Part shown: positions 32,144-40,597 of the stretch, in pieces
How the letters are laid out: every line of letters begins with the position of its first letter
How positions within the stretch are numbered: position 1 is the first letter of the stretch
Assembly: GCA_965228125.1 (NCBI GenBank)
Contig: OZ245791.1
Span: 186,001 to 250,000 of the forward strand
Direction of reading: 5' to 3'
Source: GWF2-38-69 sp965228125
GTDB taxonomy: Bacteria > Verrucomicrobiota > Lentisphaeria > Victivallales > GWF2-38-69
DNA: 64,000 nucleotides
Position numbers and translations under genes: made by a program
Notes under the pieces: generated by a model
Told to the model about the DNA's origin: nothing
The model's database searches: none
What the model saw: the letters and a program-made list of their open reading frames with translations, nothing else

Positions 32144-33370
32144 TTAATTATCTATGATTATACTTTTTAGAGACACTTGTATCACTTCAGAAAGCTTCCT
32201 GATAGAATCAACGCATTTTTCATCAGGGCTTTTACTAAGATGCAAAACTATCTGCTGCGTTACTTCCCCGTTAAAGACTTTGCTATCCATTTGCTGAATA
32301 CTTATTCCCTGATCTTTCAGGAGTCCCAACACGGAAGCTAGTACTCCTACCTTATCAAATATCCTAAGAATAAGAGTGTGTTTGGTAATAGGCCTCATTT
32401 CTATATTAACAGGATACATTACTGTTCCTAATTCAAAATTCTTGAGTATCTCGACGACTTCGGCAGCAATGGCATCCTGAGCTTGTTCTGTGGAGGCTCC
32501 GATGTGGTGAGTACCGTAAACATTCGGGTGTTTGGAAAGAGCTGTTTCAAATTTACCTGCACTTTCTAATGGCTCATTATTGAATACATCAAGCCCTACG
32601 CGAATATTCTTGGCATTCATAGCTTCAATCAAAGCTTCATCGTCAACTATATCACCCCTGGAAGTGTTGATTAGAATTGCGTTCTCCCTGACATTATTAA
32701 GAAAATCCCTGTTTATCATGCGTCTTGTGTGAGGATTGGAAGGAACATGGAAAGTAATAATATCGGAATTTTTTGCCAGTTCTTCAATAGTCGCAACAAA
32801 AGAAAAAACTCTGTCATTTAGCCTTTCTACTATCTTAGAGGATTTGCTTAATATGGCTATAGGATCGAAAACTATCACATTCATTCCAAAAACTTTAGCC
32901 CTGTCTGCAAAGGCAATACCTATTTCACCCATTCCGACTATCCCGACGGTTTTGCCACAAATGCCTTCAGCGTTTGAATATTTTTTCTTATTCCAGATGG
33001 AGTTTCTCAAGTCAAACACATTATCCGGAATTTTTCTATCTATCGCAAGCATTAGCCCAAAAGCAAGTTCTGCTACAGCCAGAGAGTTTTTGCCCGGAGT
33101 ATTTGTAACAAAAATAGCCTTTTTAGCTGCTGCTTCAATATCTATAGTATTTACTCCTGCGCCGGCTCTGATGATAAGAGACAGGTCGTCAGAAGCCTCA
33201 ATTGCCTTGGCTGTAACTTTGGTACTTCTGACTATAAGGCATTCATATCCTTTAATTACGGAAGGAAGATCTTCTGCGGAAAGTTCAGGTTTGAGAGAGA
33301 TTTCATGCCCCAAAGCCTGAAGGGCGCTTAAATAGTCCTTTTGAAATTTGTCAGCAATAAGTATTTTCAT
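32144..33370 (-). CDS. serA: D-3-phosphoglycerate dehydrogenase with ACT domain
   Basis: 408 residues. First step of serine synthesis, oxidising 3-phosphoglycerate with NAD. The catalytic part has VRSTKVTAKAI, RAGAGVNTID, the Rossmann motif GIVGMGEIG, NTSRGDIVDDEAL and the His in THHIGAST. A C-terminal ACT domain (LILRIFDKVGVLASVLGLLKD) is the expected serine-sensing feedback module. The layout is the short SerA form without an intervening ASB domain. It is first in the serA-serC operon; AGGA precedes the start. Confidence 0.94.
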   Translation of the reverse strand: MKILIADKFQKDYLSALQALGHEISLKPELSAEDLPSVIKGYECLIVRSTKVTAKAIEASDDLSLIIRAGAGVNTIDIEAAAKKAIFVTNTPGKNSLAVAELAFGLMLAIDRKIPDNVFDLRNSIWNKKKYSNAEGICGKTVGIVGMGEIGIAFADRAKVFGMNVIVFDPIAILSKSSKIVERLNDRVFSFVATIEELAKNSDIITFHVPSNPHTRRMINRDFLNNVRENAILINTSRGDIVDDEALIEAMNAKNIRVGLDVFNNEPLESAGKFETALSKHPNVYGTHHIGASTEQAQDAIAAEVVEILKNFELGTVMYPVNIEMRPITKHTLILRIFDKVGVLASVLGLLKDQGISIQQMDSKVFNGEVTQQIVLHLSKSPDEKCVDSIRKLSEVIQVSLKSIIIDN

Positions 33371-33545
33371 CTCATTTTTCCTAGATTTTATTTTAGTTTA
33401 TCTATCAAATATATTCATAGTCAACGCTAAAAGTTTCGCGACTAAATATTGATTTTAGCCCTTTATATAGTTTTAGATAGTCTCAACATATGATATAATT
33501 TGCACAAATTTAAGAAAAAAACAACAATATCTCAGGAGATAAAAT

Positions 33546-34097
33546 ATGGATAACAAGTATATAATGGAAATAATTTCCAACCACTTTGTATGGGGTCTTG
33601 CTATCGGCCTAGCCCTCTGGATTTATTCTTCCATCAGATTTATGGTAAAAATCCATCACTTAAAAGCTGAAGCCAATAACAAACTAAGAACCATTACCGC
33701 TGATAAAGCGAAATATATGCAGCATCTGCAAACCCAGCTCGAAATTGATGCTGAAAGCAAAGAGACCCAGAAAAAAACCATCGAGACTCTCAAAATTGAC
33801 AATGAAAATCTCAGGTCAATGGTTCAGTTCCTTAAACACGAACCTAAAAAAGAAGAAATATTAATGCTGCAAGTCTATGACAAAGCCATACATCTTATGC
33901 ACGAAAGAGCACCAGGATTTGCTCCGACATGGGAAACTACACTAAGGGAAGCTCAGATGGAAATGGAAGAATCACAAAAAGGAATTATTCCTTTTTTTAA
34001 ACGAATCATAAGGCCTTCTCATTATCATAATCTGGATAAGGCACTATCAACCAAACAATTGGAAGCCGGCAAAACAGATAAATCCAACCAACTTTAA
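33546..34097 (+). CDS. Membrane-anchored coiled-coil protein
   Basis: 183 residues. One N-terminal membrane helix (HFVWGLAIGLALWIYSSIRFM, about 14-34) is followed by a long coiled coil (about 38-100, heptad-like, rich in Lys/Glu/Gln) and a C-terminal helical part. No family recognised. AGGAG lies 8 bases before the ATG, and a TATAAT box at 33494-33499 could be the -10 of its promoter. It is 9 bases ahead of the GH32 gene, so the two are probably co-transcribed. Confidence 0.65.
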   Translation: MDNKYIMEIISNHFVWGLAIGLALWIYSSIRFMVKIHHLKAEANNKLRTITADKAKYMQHLQTQLEIDAESKETQKKTIETLKIDNENLRSMVQFLKHEPKKEEILMLQVYDKAIHLMHERAPGFAPTWETTLREAQMEMEESQKGIIPFFKRIIRPSHYHNLDKALSTKQLEAGKTDKSNQL

Positions 34098-34106
34098 TAT
34101 AAAACA

Positions 34107-35954
34107 ATGTCCAAACTCCTTAAAAACATTTCTCTAGCCATCCTTTTTCTACTATTCGGACAAATCTTTCTCCAGTCTGCCACTTCCGAGGAATATGCAG
34201 AAGCTGCAAACTCCAACGTTGAATCAAAATATAAGGATTTTCTTTCTGACCCTTCCAAACCTATTTACCATTTACGTGCACCATCAGGATGGATAAATGA
34301 CCCTTGCGGCCTCTTTTATTACAACTCCTCTTTTCATGTTTTCTGCCAATCAAATCCGTGGGGTGACGAGTGGGGAAATATGTCATGGTCGCATATTGTA
34401 AGTTTTCCTGACAAGAAATGGAACTTTAAGTGGTTTTATCCCTGTTCAAAGGACAAAAAAATGACTACTACGGCCATTCTTCCCTCTCTGAATATAAATG
34501 CGCCAGATAAAGATGGTATATTTACAGGCTGTATTAGAATGATCCCTTTCTGGGAAAAGAATAACAATGGACAGGAAATAGTGTCTTATTATCCCACCGC
34601 TTTCTATTCTGCTGTTTGGGGCAGCGGTGAAAATCTGCAAGAAGTTGTTTGTATGGCAAGAGCGCTTGACGCAGATAAATTGGACGAAAACGGAAACATA
34701 ATAGATCCATATCTCACAAATTGGACGAAGTTTTCTTCTACGTCAAAAACAGAGCCCAATTCTAATCCAGACGTTATAATAAATCAACCTAAAGAGTTAA
34801 ACCTTGTGTCTTTCAGAGATCCTTATGTCTTTACACTTCCTGATGATAGCTCCTACTATATGTTGCTTTCAGGTGGGGTAATAAACCAAAATGGAACCCC
34901 TGATGGTGTAATTCTTGCATACTCAAATGATGGAACCGATTTGACTAGGAACTGGAAACTCTTCGGTGATCAGGAGAATGGTTTCTTTTTTTCAGGGCCG
35001 GTAGCTGTCAAAGACCCTATAACTAAAGGAGGGGATTTTGAATGTGCCGCTGTCTATCGCCTTACTGACCATATAGGAACCACAAACAATACTCCTTATA
35101 TTCTTATCTTCGGACAGGATGGGCCTGCTTCCGATTATGGAAAGAGTCTGTATTATGTACTTGGGACTATTTCCAAAACAGAAAAGTCAATTAAGTTTAC
35201 ACCTCTTGGGAACTTCAAAACAGAAGATGGCAAAACTATCTATAAACACCTTGACCTGAATCCTGAATTTGTCTTGTATGCATCACAGCCAATGAAGGTT
35301 GATAATGAACAGAGGCATTACTTGTTTGCATGGCTTAATATCTCCAGCCAATCTCCGGACAATGACAAATATCACTGGGCCGGCATGTTAAGCATTCCGA
35401 GATTCCTATTTTCCTACAGAGATGAAAAAGGAGATTGGTCATTAGGACAAGATGTTGCTTTAGTAACTGCCCTTAGGAGCAATAAAATTGGCAGTATCTC
35501 GCACGACTTTTCAGAAGCTCTCAATCAAAACTCTTTGAATTTAGCCGGAGCAAAAGGCCTGCATTTGAATATTGATGCCAAATTCAGTTCAGAAGATATT
35601 AAGAATTCTACGCTAGGGCTAAAAGTAAACTGCGCCGGCAATAACTGTACTGACATAAGAATAGATAAAGGCTCTCTGAGTGTAGGTAATGGTAAAAAAA
35701 TTGACTTTCTTCTTTCGGACAGAACAACAAGCATTGCACTAAATGTTTTTCTTGACGGTTCATCCTTGGAAGTTTTTATAACCGCTTGTAATTCAGACAC
35801 CCCTTTGCAATATGAAGTTTACTCTTCGGCTTTGCCTTACAACGGACAAAGCGGCGGTGGGACTGTCTCGTTATATGGAAGTGACGGAGTCTCAGTAAAA
35901 GCCGATGCCTATAATATGGACAGTTGCTGGGTAAATGCACCAGAATCAAAATAG
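34107..35954 (+). CDS. Secreted glycoside hydrolase family 32 enzyme (fructan/sucrose hydrolase)
   Basis: 615 residues with an N-terminal signal peptide (SLAILFLLFGQIFLQ, cleavage near 24). The five-bladed GH32 domain shows the nucleophile motif WINDPCG (D65), the transition-state stabiliser FRDPYVF, and GGDFECAAVY, where the Glu of the EC motif is the acid/base. A C-terminal beta-sandwich (LSVGNGKKIDF, FLDGSSLEVFI) completes the family. Location is periplasmic or extracellular, acting on fructose-containing sugars. No fructan transporter or PTS gene is near, so the substrate is uncertain. The ECA instead of ECP is a minor variation. Confidence 0.9.
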   Translation: MSKLLKNISLAILFLLFGQIFLQSATSEEYAEAANSNVESKYKDFLSDPSKPIYHLRAPSGWINDPCGLFYYNSSFHVFCQSNPWGDEWGNMSWSHIVSFPDKKWNFKWFYPCSKDKKMTTTAILPSLNINAPDKDGIFTGCIRMIPFWEKNNNGQEIVSYYPTAFYSAVWGSGENLQEVVCMARALDADKLDENGNIIDPYLTNWTKFSSTSKTEPNSNPDVIINQPKELNLVSFRDPYVFTLPDDSSYYMLLSGGVINQNGTPDGVILAYSNDGTDLTRNWKLFGDQENGFFFSGPVAVKDPITKGGDFECAAVYRLTDHIGTTNNTPYILIFGQDGPASDYGKSLYYVLGTISKTEKSIKFTPLGNFKTEDGKTIYKHLDLNPEFVLYASQPMKVDNEQRHYLFAWLNISSQSPDNDKYHWAGMLSIPRFLFSYRDEKGDWSLGQDVALVTALRSNKIGSISHDFSEALNQNSLNLAGAKGLHLNIDAKFSSEDIKNSTLGLKVNCAGNNCTDIRIDKGSLSVGNGKKIDFLLSDRTTSIALNVFLDGSSLEVFITACNSDTPLQYEVYSSALPYNGQSGGGTVSLYGSDGVSVKADAYNMDSCWVNAPESK

Positions 35955-35966
35955 CTTATAGCTTGC

Positions 35967-37163
35967 ATGTCTAAAGATAAAAAAACAAAACCAGAAGAAT
36001 CTATCGTTATTTCTGCAGGCAAAGGGCCTTATCAGAACACCCTAAGTGCTTTGGAGCCTTTTGATTTCTCGTTCCTAAAAAGTAAGAAAGTCCTTTTAAA
36101 ACCAAATGCGGGACGAATAGCAACACCGGATAAAGGAATAACTACTCATCCCGAAGTTGTAGCCGGAGCAATAGATGTTTTCCGCTCTTTCGGAGCAATA
36201 GTCTCCATAGGCGAAAGCCCAATTTCCGGAGTGAAGACCATGGAAGCTTTTGAAGCTACAGGCATAGCAAATGTAGCAAATAATAGAAAATGCCCTCTTC
36301 TGGACATGGATATCAACAAACCTATAATTAAGAACATCCCAAACGCTAAAGTTCTGAACAGTATAAAACTCTGCAGTGAGGTGGCTGATTTTGATTTCGT
36401 AGTATCTATACCGGTAATCAAAACTCATATGCACACAGGAGTTACGCTTTCAATAAAGAACATGAAGGGCTGCTTATGGAGGCGAAGCAAAGTATTACTC
36501 CATATGCTTCCCGAAATTAAAGGCTCAAAGGAAAAACCAATTGATATAGCAATAGCAGATATGACTACAGTATTAAAACCTGACTTTTCTCTGATTGACG
36601 GTACTACCTGCATGGAAGGGATGGGGCCCAGCGCCGGAACGCCCAGAAATATGGACATAGTCATAGCTGGGGGAGACCCTTTTAAAACTGATGCCTTGGC
36701 ATGCCATTTAATAGGCATCGACCCAAAAACAGTTCCTCATTTGAGGCTTTCGGCCGATTTAAACGGGACCAATATTGACCTTGACTGTGTAAAAATTGTG
36801 CCTTCATATTGGCAAAAATATAAAGTCAAATTCGTACTGCCGCCGTCAGACTTGGTCTTGGAATTTCCGAATATAACTGTTTTTGACAAAAATTCATGCA
36901 GCGCCTGTCAGTCATCGCTCTACCTTTTTCTAAAACAGTACGGGCAATCAATCTTGGAATATTGCCCTGACGGCAAACTTAGCATTGCCATTGGTAAAGG
37001 GCATGAAAGCTTGCCAGAACATACTTTATGCATAGGCAACTGTACATCTAAACACAAATCAAAATGCAGATACATTCAAGGATGCCCTCCTGTAAGCAGC
37101 GAGATATTAAGCTCCATTACAGGAGCGGAGGAATTTGACACGGAAGACGGAATGCCGTCTTAA
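35967..37163 (+). CDS. DUF362 family protein with Cys-rich C-terminus
   Basis: 398 residues, cytoplasmic. The DUF362 core shows VLLKPNAGR, TTHPEVVAGAIDVFRSFGA, GESPISG, SIPVIKTHMHTGVTLSIKNMKGCL and MEGMGPSAGTPRNMDIVIAGGDPF with FKTDA. The C-terminus has clustered cysteines (SCSACQSS, LCIGNCTSKHKSKCRYIQGCPP) that could hold an iron-sulfur cluster, although the spacing is not a classical 2x[4Fe-4S] ferredoxin. DUF362 proteins are found near redox and metal genes, with no settled function. It follows the GH32 gene by 12 bases. Confidence 0.85.
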   Translation: MSKDKKTKPEESIVISAGKGPYQNTLSALEPFDFSFLKSKKVLLKPNAGRIATPDKGITTHPEVVAGAIDVFRSFGAIVSIGESPISGVKTMEAFEATGIANVANNRKCPLLDMDINKPIIKNIPNAKVLNSIKLCSEVADFDFVVSIPVIKTHMHTGVTLSIKNMKGCLWRRSKVLLHMLPEIKGSKEKPIDIAIADMTTVLKPDFSLIDGTTCMEGMGPSAGTPRNMDIVIAGGDPFKTDALACHLIGIDPKTVPHLRLSADLNGTNIDLDCVKIVPSYWQKYKVKFVLPPSDLVLEFPNITVFDKNSCSACQSSLYLFLKQYGQSILEYCPDGKLSIAIGKGHESLPEHTLCIGNCTSKHKSKCRYIQGCPPVSSEILSSITGAEEFDTEDGMPS

Positions 37164-37244
37164 ATTTCCGGGCCAATATTTAGATTTGGATTAAGGCTTC
37201 CTTGACAATAGTTAGAACCTGTTCGATAATAAACGACTTTCAGC

Positions 37245-39143
37245 TCAAATCTCTGGAGCTAGAACCACGCGGAACCCGACATTTTTCTTTGATGACTTGT
37301 ATGGAATAGAATATCTTACATAAGATTTCAAATCAGAAGTTTCGCTTACGAAAGAACCACCTCTGGCTACTTTCAAATTATCATTAGATGAAGCAGGCCC
37401 GACAGGATCTGTGACGTCATCCGGCAGATAATCTCCATCATACCAGTCATAACACCACTCCCACACATTGCCATGCAAATCATGTACCCCCCATGGATTA
37501 GGTTTTTTCTTGCCAACAGGAGAAGTTTTTTCCTCGCTGTTTCCCCCATGCCAGGCATATTCGTCAATGGCATATTCCCCTGCCCCTTCAGGAATATGAT
37601 AATCTGTGGTAGTTCCAGCTCTGCATACATATTCCCATTCCGCCTCTGTAGGAAGCCTGAAAACATAATTTTTGGGAAGCCTTTTGGCATTTCTTTCTCT
37701 TGTCGTCAACCATTGGCAAAATTCATTTGCCGCAAGGTAGTTTATTCCGACCATAGGTTGATTCTTATCTCCCCATGTCTCTCCCATTCCTCTTTTCATG
37801 GTGTAATTCTTTTCGATTGGAGTATAACCTGAAGACCATTTTATATTCTTGTTTACATCTTCAGACAAAGAAGTGTTGGATCTGATATCGTTAAGAAAGA
37901 AAAGATATTCTCCTATGGTAACTTCATATTTCCCCATCCAGAAAGGCCTGCTTATAGTTACAGTGTGGGCAATATTATCCGCTTCTTCTCCATCTGTTCG
38001 AACAGATTCAGTTCCCATAGTAAAGGTCCCTTTCGGAATGGGCATCAATGAAATATCTATGCCAGGAATCAGAAACTCTTTGCCTACGGCAGGACCGGCA
38101 TACATGCCTTTCCTTGCATCCTTTATGTTTTTCAACAGAGTCTCTATTTCTTTTCTGTCCTCTACAGTAAGCGGCAATTTAGGGTTATAAAGAATAGATT
38201 CGAGCATCCCAGTCGCTTCATCGTATAGGAGAGCAGGGTCTTTGGCAGAATTTCTGTCTTTTGCAGCCTTTAAAAGTTCAACAGCAGTAGCTATGGATTT
38301 TTCGATGTCAGCTTTCTGTTTAAGTCCTGCTTGTTCGGCTTCCGTAATCAAAGAATCTATTTCGGTTATGCTTTTTACATTTTTAAAAGTGATTATCTTA
38401 TTAAGGGCTGAAGCCGCCTCATATGAATTGCCTTTATCCATCATTCTCAAGGCATAGTCAAGCAATTGCCCTGGAGTAGTAAGCGTCGGATCGTTAGTCG
38501 GAGGGACATCTTTATTGGCTCTTACGAGGTTTCTTATCTCATCTCCCGGAACCTGCTGCTTTAAATCCCTGAACTCTCTGGCAGCCTCAGTATAATTCTG
38601 GGAATCCAGGTTGCGCAGGCTCTCGTCAAACAGTTTTCCAGGTGTCATAGTCATTTTTACCGCTATCTCATCGTAGAGTTCAGGAAGTTTTTTTATGGCA
38701 TCATCAAGCGTGTCGCCCGAGGTTGAGACATCATAACTCTTCTCTATTTCACCTGCCTCTTTCTTAACATCAATAAGTTTGGCAGAAAGTGTAATTTTGT
38801 CTCCGCTGTTGGTTACAGAGCCAGTTACTATATAATCAGCACCAATCATTCCCCCCATAGCAGAAGCGTCTATATTGGAAGATGATGTGATATTTTTTTC
38901 TTTAAGGACTTTTGCTATTTTGGCTCTTGTGACGATTCTATACATTCCATTCTGGGCAAGAGCTCCCTCTATCCTCTCAGCAACTTTCCAACCATTAATA
39001 CCTTTCTCTTCGAGCTGTTCTGAAACGGTAAAGTCATGAACAGCCAACCATTGGCGTGTATCAGCTTTTTCGCTTTCCGAAAAAGAGTTGACTGAAGCCG
39101 ATAAGATTAATACAGATAGAATGAATAAGGAAAATCTCTTCAT
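37245..39143 (-). CDS. Secreted protein with CsgG/LpoB-like N-domain and SUMF1 (formylglycine-enzyme-like) C-domain
   Basis: I start at MKRFSLFILSVLILSAS (39143), a good signal peptide, instead of 17 codons earlier, where the frame would overlap the preceding gene. Residues of about 30-170 fit the CsgG/LpoB/TolB-N-like fold: WLAVHDFTVSE, ERIEGALAQNGMYRIVTRAKIAKVLKE and GADYIVTGSVT. A helical linker (about 170-350) follows. The C-terminal 240 residues form a SUMF1 domain (MPIPKGTFTMGTES, FWMGKYEVTIGEY, RLPTEAEWEYVCRAG, NVWEWCYDWYDGDYLP, RGGSF, GFRVVLAPE). True sulfatase-activating cysteines are not evident, so a binding or structural role is likely. It diverges from the solenoid/CsgG locus. 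Confidence 0.8.
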   Translation of the reverse strand: MKRFSLFILSVLILSASVNSFSESEKADTRQWLAVHDFTVSEQLEEKGINGWKVAERIEGALAQNGMYRIVTRAKIAKVLKEKNITSSSNIDASAMGGMIGADYIVTGSVTNSGDKITLSAKLIDVKKEAGEIEKSYDVSTSGDTLDDAIKKLPELYDEIAVKMTMTPGKLFDESLRNLDSQNYTEAAREFRDLKQQVPGDEIRNLVRANKDVPPTNDPTLTTPGQLLDYALRMMDKGNSYEAASALNKIITFKNVKSITEIDSLITEAEQAGLKQKADIEKSIATAVELLKAAKDRNSAKDPALLYDEATGMLESILYNPKLPLTVEDRKEIETLLKNIKDARKGMYAGPAVGKEFLIPGIDISLMPIPKGTFTMGTESVRTDGEEADNIAHTVTISRPFWMGKYEVTIGEYLFFLNDIRSNTSLSEDVNKNIKWSSGYTPIEKNYTMKRGMGETWGDKNQPMVGINYLAANEFCQWLTTRERNAKRLPKNYVFRLPTEAEWEYVCRAGTTTDYHIPEGAGEYAIDEYAWHGGNSEEKTSPVGKKKPNPWGVHDLHGNVWEWCYDWYDGDYLPDDVTDPVGPASSNDNLKVARGGSFVSETSDLKSYVRYSIPYKSSKKNVGFRVVLAPEI

Positions 39144-39162
39144 TTTATATGAATTATTGCTA

Positions 39163-39522
39163 CTAATTATTTCCCATGTTGTCCAGTTCATCAATCTGTG
39201 GCTCTTCCGCAGGAATTATCGGCTGATTTTTAGGTGGATTGGCTATAGCCTTCCATGTGTTTACTATGTTGCCTTTGCTATCCTTACCTGAAACAAGCAT
39301 CCATGTATTGCCTGTGTAGGTGTCGAGCTTGAAAACCGAATTAACTGTGTTGTTTGATCCTCTTACATCGTAGGCGCCGCCAAAAAGGATATATCTTGCA
39401 GTGTTGATATTAGAAGTTATATTCTGGGCGAGAGCAGGCATTGCAGCATAAATGTAGGTAGAAACAATTGCCAATAATAGTATGGCGCTTATAGCTGTAT
39501 ATTTCTTAGCTTTAGAATTCAT
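39163..39522 (-). CDS. Small exported protein of unknown function
   Basis: 119 residues. An N-terminal signal peptide (YTAISAILLLAIVSTYIYAA) is followed by a short domain with RYILFGGAYDV, VNSVFKLDTYTGNTWMLVSGKD and WKAIANPP, resembling a single beta-propeller blade (Kelch/FG-GAP-like: D-x-x-T-G-x-x-W). The tail is acidic. It precedes the CsgG/SUMF1 gene by 19 bases and is probably co-transcribed. AGGAGG-like sequence precedes the ATG. Confidence 0.7.
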   Translation of the reverse strand: MNSKAKKYTAISAILLLAIVSTYIYAAMPALAQNITSNINTARYILFGGAYDVRGSNNTVNSVFKLDTYTGNTWMLVSGKDSKGNIVNTWKAIANPPKNQPIIPAEEPQIDELDNMGNN

Positions 39523-39679
39523 AATACCTCCTTGTTTTTTTAATTATGACTTAGTCTATTTAATCTCATCCGTTTCAAAAAACAATAATATTTAGACTTG
39601 ATACTCGTTGATAATTCATAAAAAGTCTGTTTAATGAATTTACGCCGAGTCGAAAAACACCAAACGGAGGAAATCCTTT

Positions 39680-40549
39680 ATGCTTAAGATGCTATTTATT
39701 TTTACACTATTCTCCACCTGCAGTTTAGCAGTAGCTCTTCCGCCAAGCAGCGGTGTCGGTGCTACAGTCAATAACTCTATTATCTCAAACAGTGTCAGCG
39801 GCGACTTCACAGCTACGGACAACTCTACAGTCAACACAGGGATAAATATCCCGACGTCAAATATCAATAATTCAATCATAACAAATCAGACCGACGGCAA
39901 TGTAACTGCCAGAAACAGATCAAAGGTCAACACCGGATTAGACGCAGAATATGCAGACATCAGGAATTCTTCGGTATCAACAAGTTCCAATGTCAATATC
40001 GATGCAAGCTCTTCACATATTACTACAGGAGTATCTGCTACAAGCATAAGCAATTCTGAAATTTCAACTAATGTTAATGCCACGATAAACGCTCAAAATT
40101 CATCTGTTGATGTCGGCGCAGTAAAAGGCAACATCCAAAATAAAAAAATCACTACCAATGTCAACACTGCGGTCAGCGCTAAGAATGAGTCAAAAAGCAT
40201 CGGCAGTGTATATGTATACGGCGGTCAGCACATTATAACCTCCGGCGGCAAAGCGAAAATAGGGCAGTCGGGCGGAATCGGCAATGTAGTTATCGAAAGC
40301 GACAAAGTTAGAGAGGTTAACACCACCATAGGAAAAGGCGGTAAAATAGGACAGAATACAAAGACAAAGCATATGGCAAAATACTTTGATGACGAAAGCG
40401 GAGTGGCCCCCGACGGCACAAAATACAACTATATCAGTAGGCAAGAAAAAAGAGCCGCCGAAAGAAGTAGAGGGACAGAGAATGTCGGAAATACTCTCAT
40501 AGACAGAAAAAGCGATGTAAAGAAAGTCAATACCTATATAGAAGAGTAG
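39680..40549 (+). CDS. Secreted repeat protein, beta-solenoid-like (solenoid 1)
   Basis: 289 residues with a signal peptide (MLKMLFIFTLFSTCSLAVA). The first 170 residues consist of about 33-residue repeats of the form N-x-x-I-x-N-S-(x)-V-x-A-x-N-x-S-x-V-N-T-G-I, for example NNSIITNQTDGNVTARNRSK then VNTGL. The regular S/T-x-V-N-T-G-I and N-x-x-A steps predict stacked short beta strands. The C-terminal 110 residues are basic, with repeated KIGQ motifs, and differ from the rest. GGAGG precedes the ATG. It is the first gene of the rightward CsgG/solenoid cluster, suggesting it is an exported subunit or its nucleator. Confidence 0.75.
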   Translation: MLKMLFIFTLFSTCSLAVALPPSSGVGATVNNSIISNSVSGDFTATDNSTVNTGINIPTSNINNSIITNQTDGNVTARNRSKVNTGLDAEYADIRNSSVSTSSNVNIDASSSHITTGVSATSISNSEISTNVNATINAQNSSVDVGAVKGNIQNKKITTNVNTAVSAKNESKSIGSVYVYGGQHIITSGGKAKIGQSGGIGNVVIESDKVREVNTTIGKGGKIGQNTKTKHMAKYFDDESGVAPDGTKYNYISRQEKRAAERSRGTENVGNTLIDRKSDVKKVNTYIEE

Positions 40550-40597
40550 GTGTCATGTTTTGAAAAATAATGAAAATTTCTAAATCACGGAGTTAGT

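Noticed and set aside
32736..33320. 194-codon rightward open frame opposite serA
   Set aside because: Complete overlap with a clearly recognisable serA on the other strand; low-complexity Ser/Ile/Ala content is typical of a shadow frame.
37245..39194. Longer start for the SUMF1-domain protein
   Set aside because: The extra 17 codons precede a good signal peptide and overlap the end of the neighbouring gene at 39163; the internal Met at 39143 is preferred.
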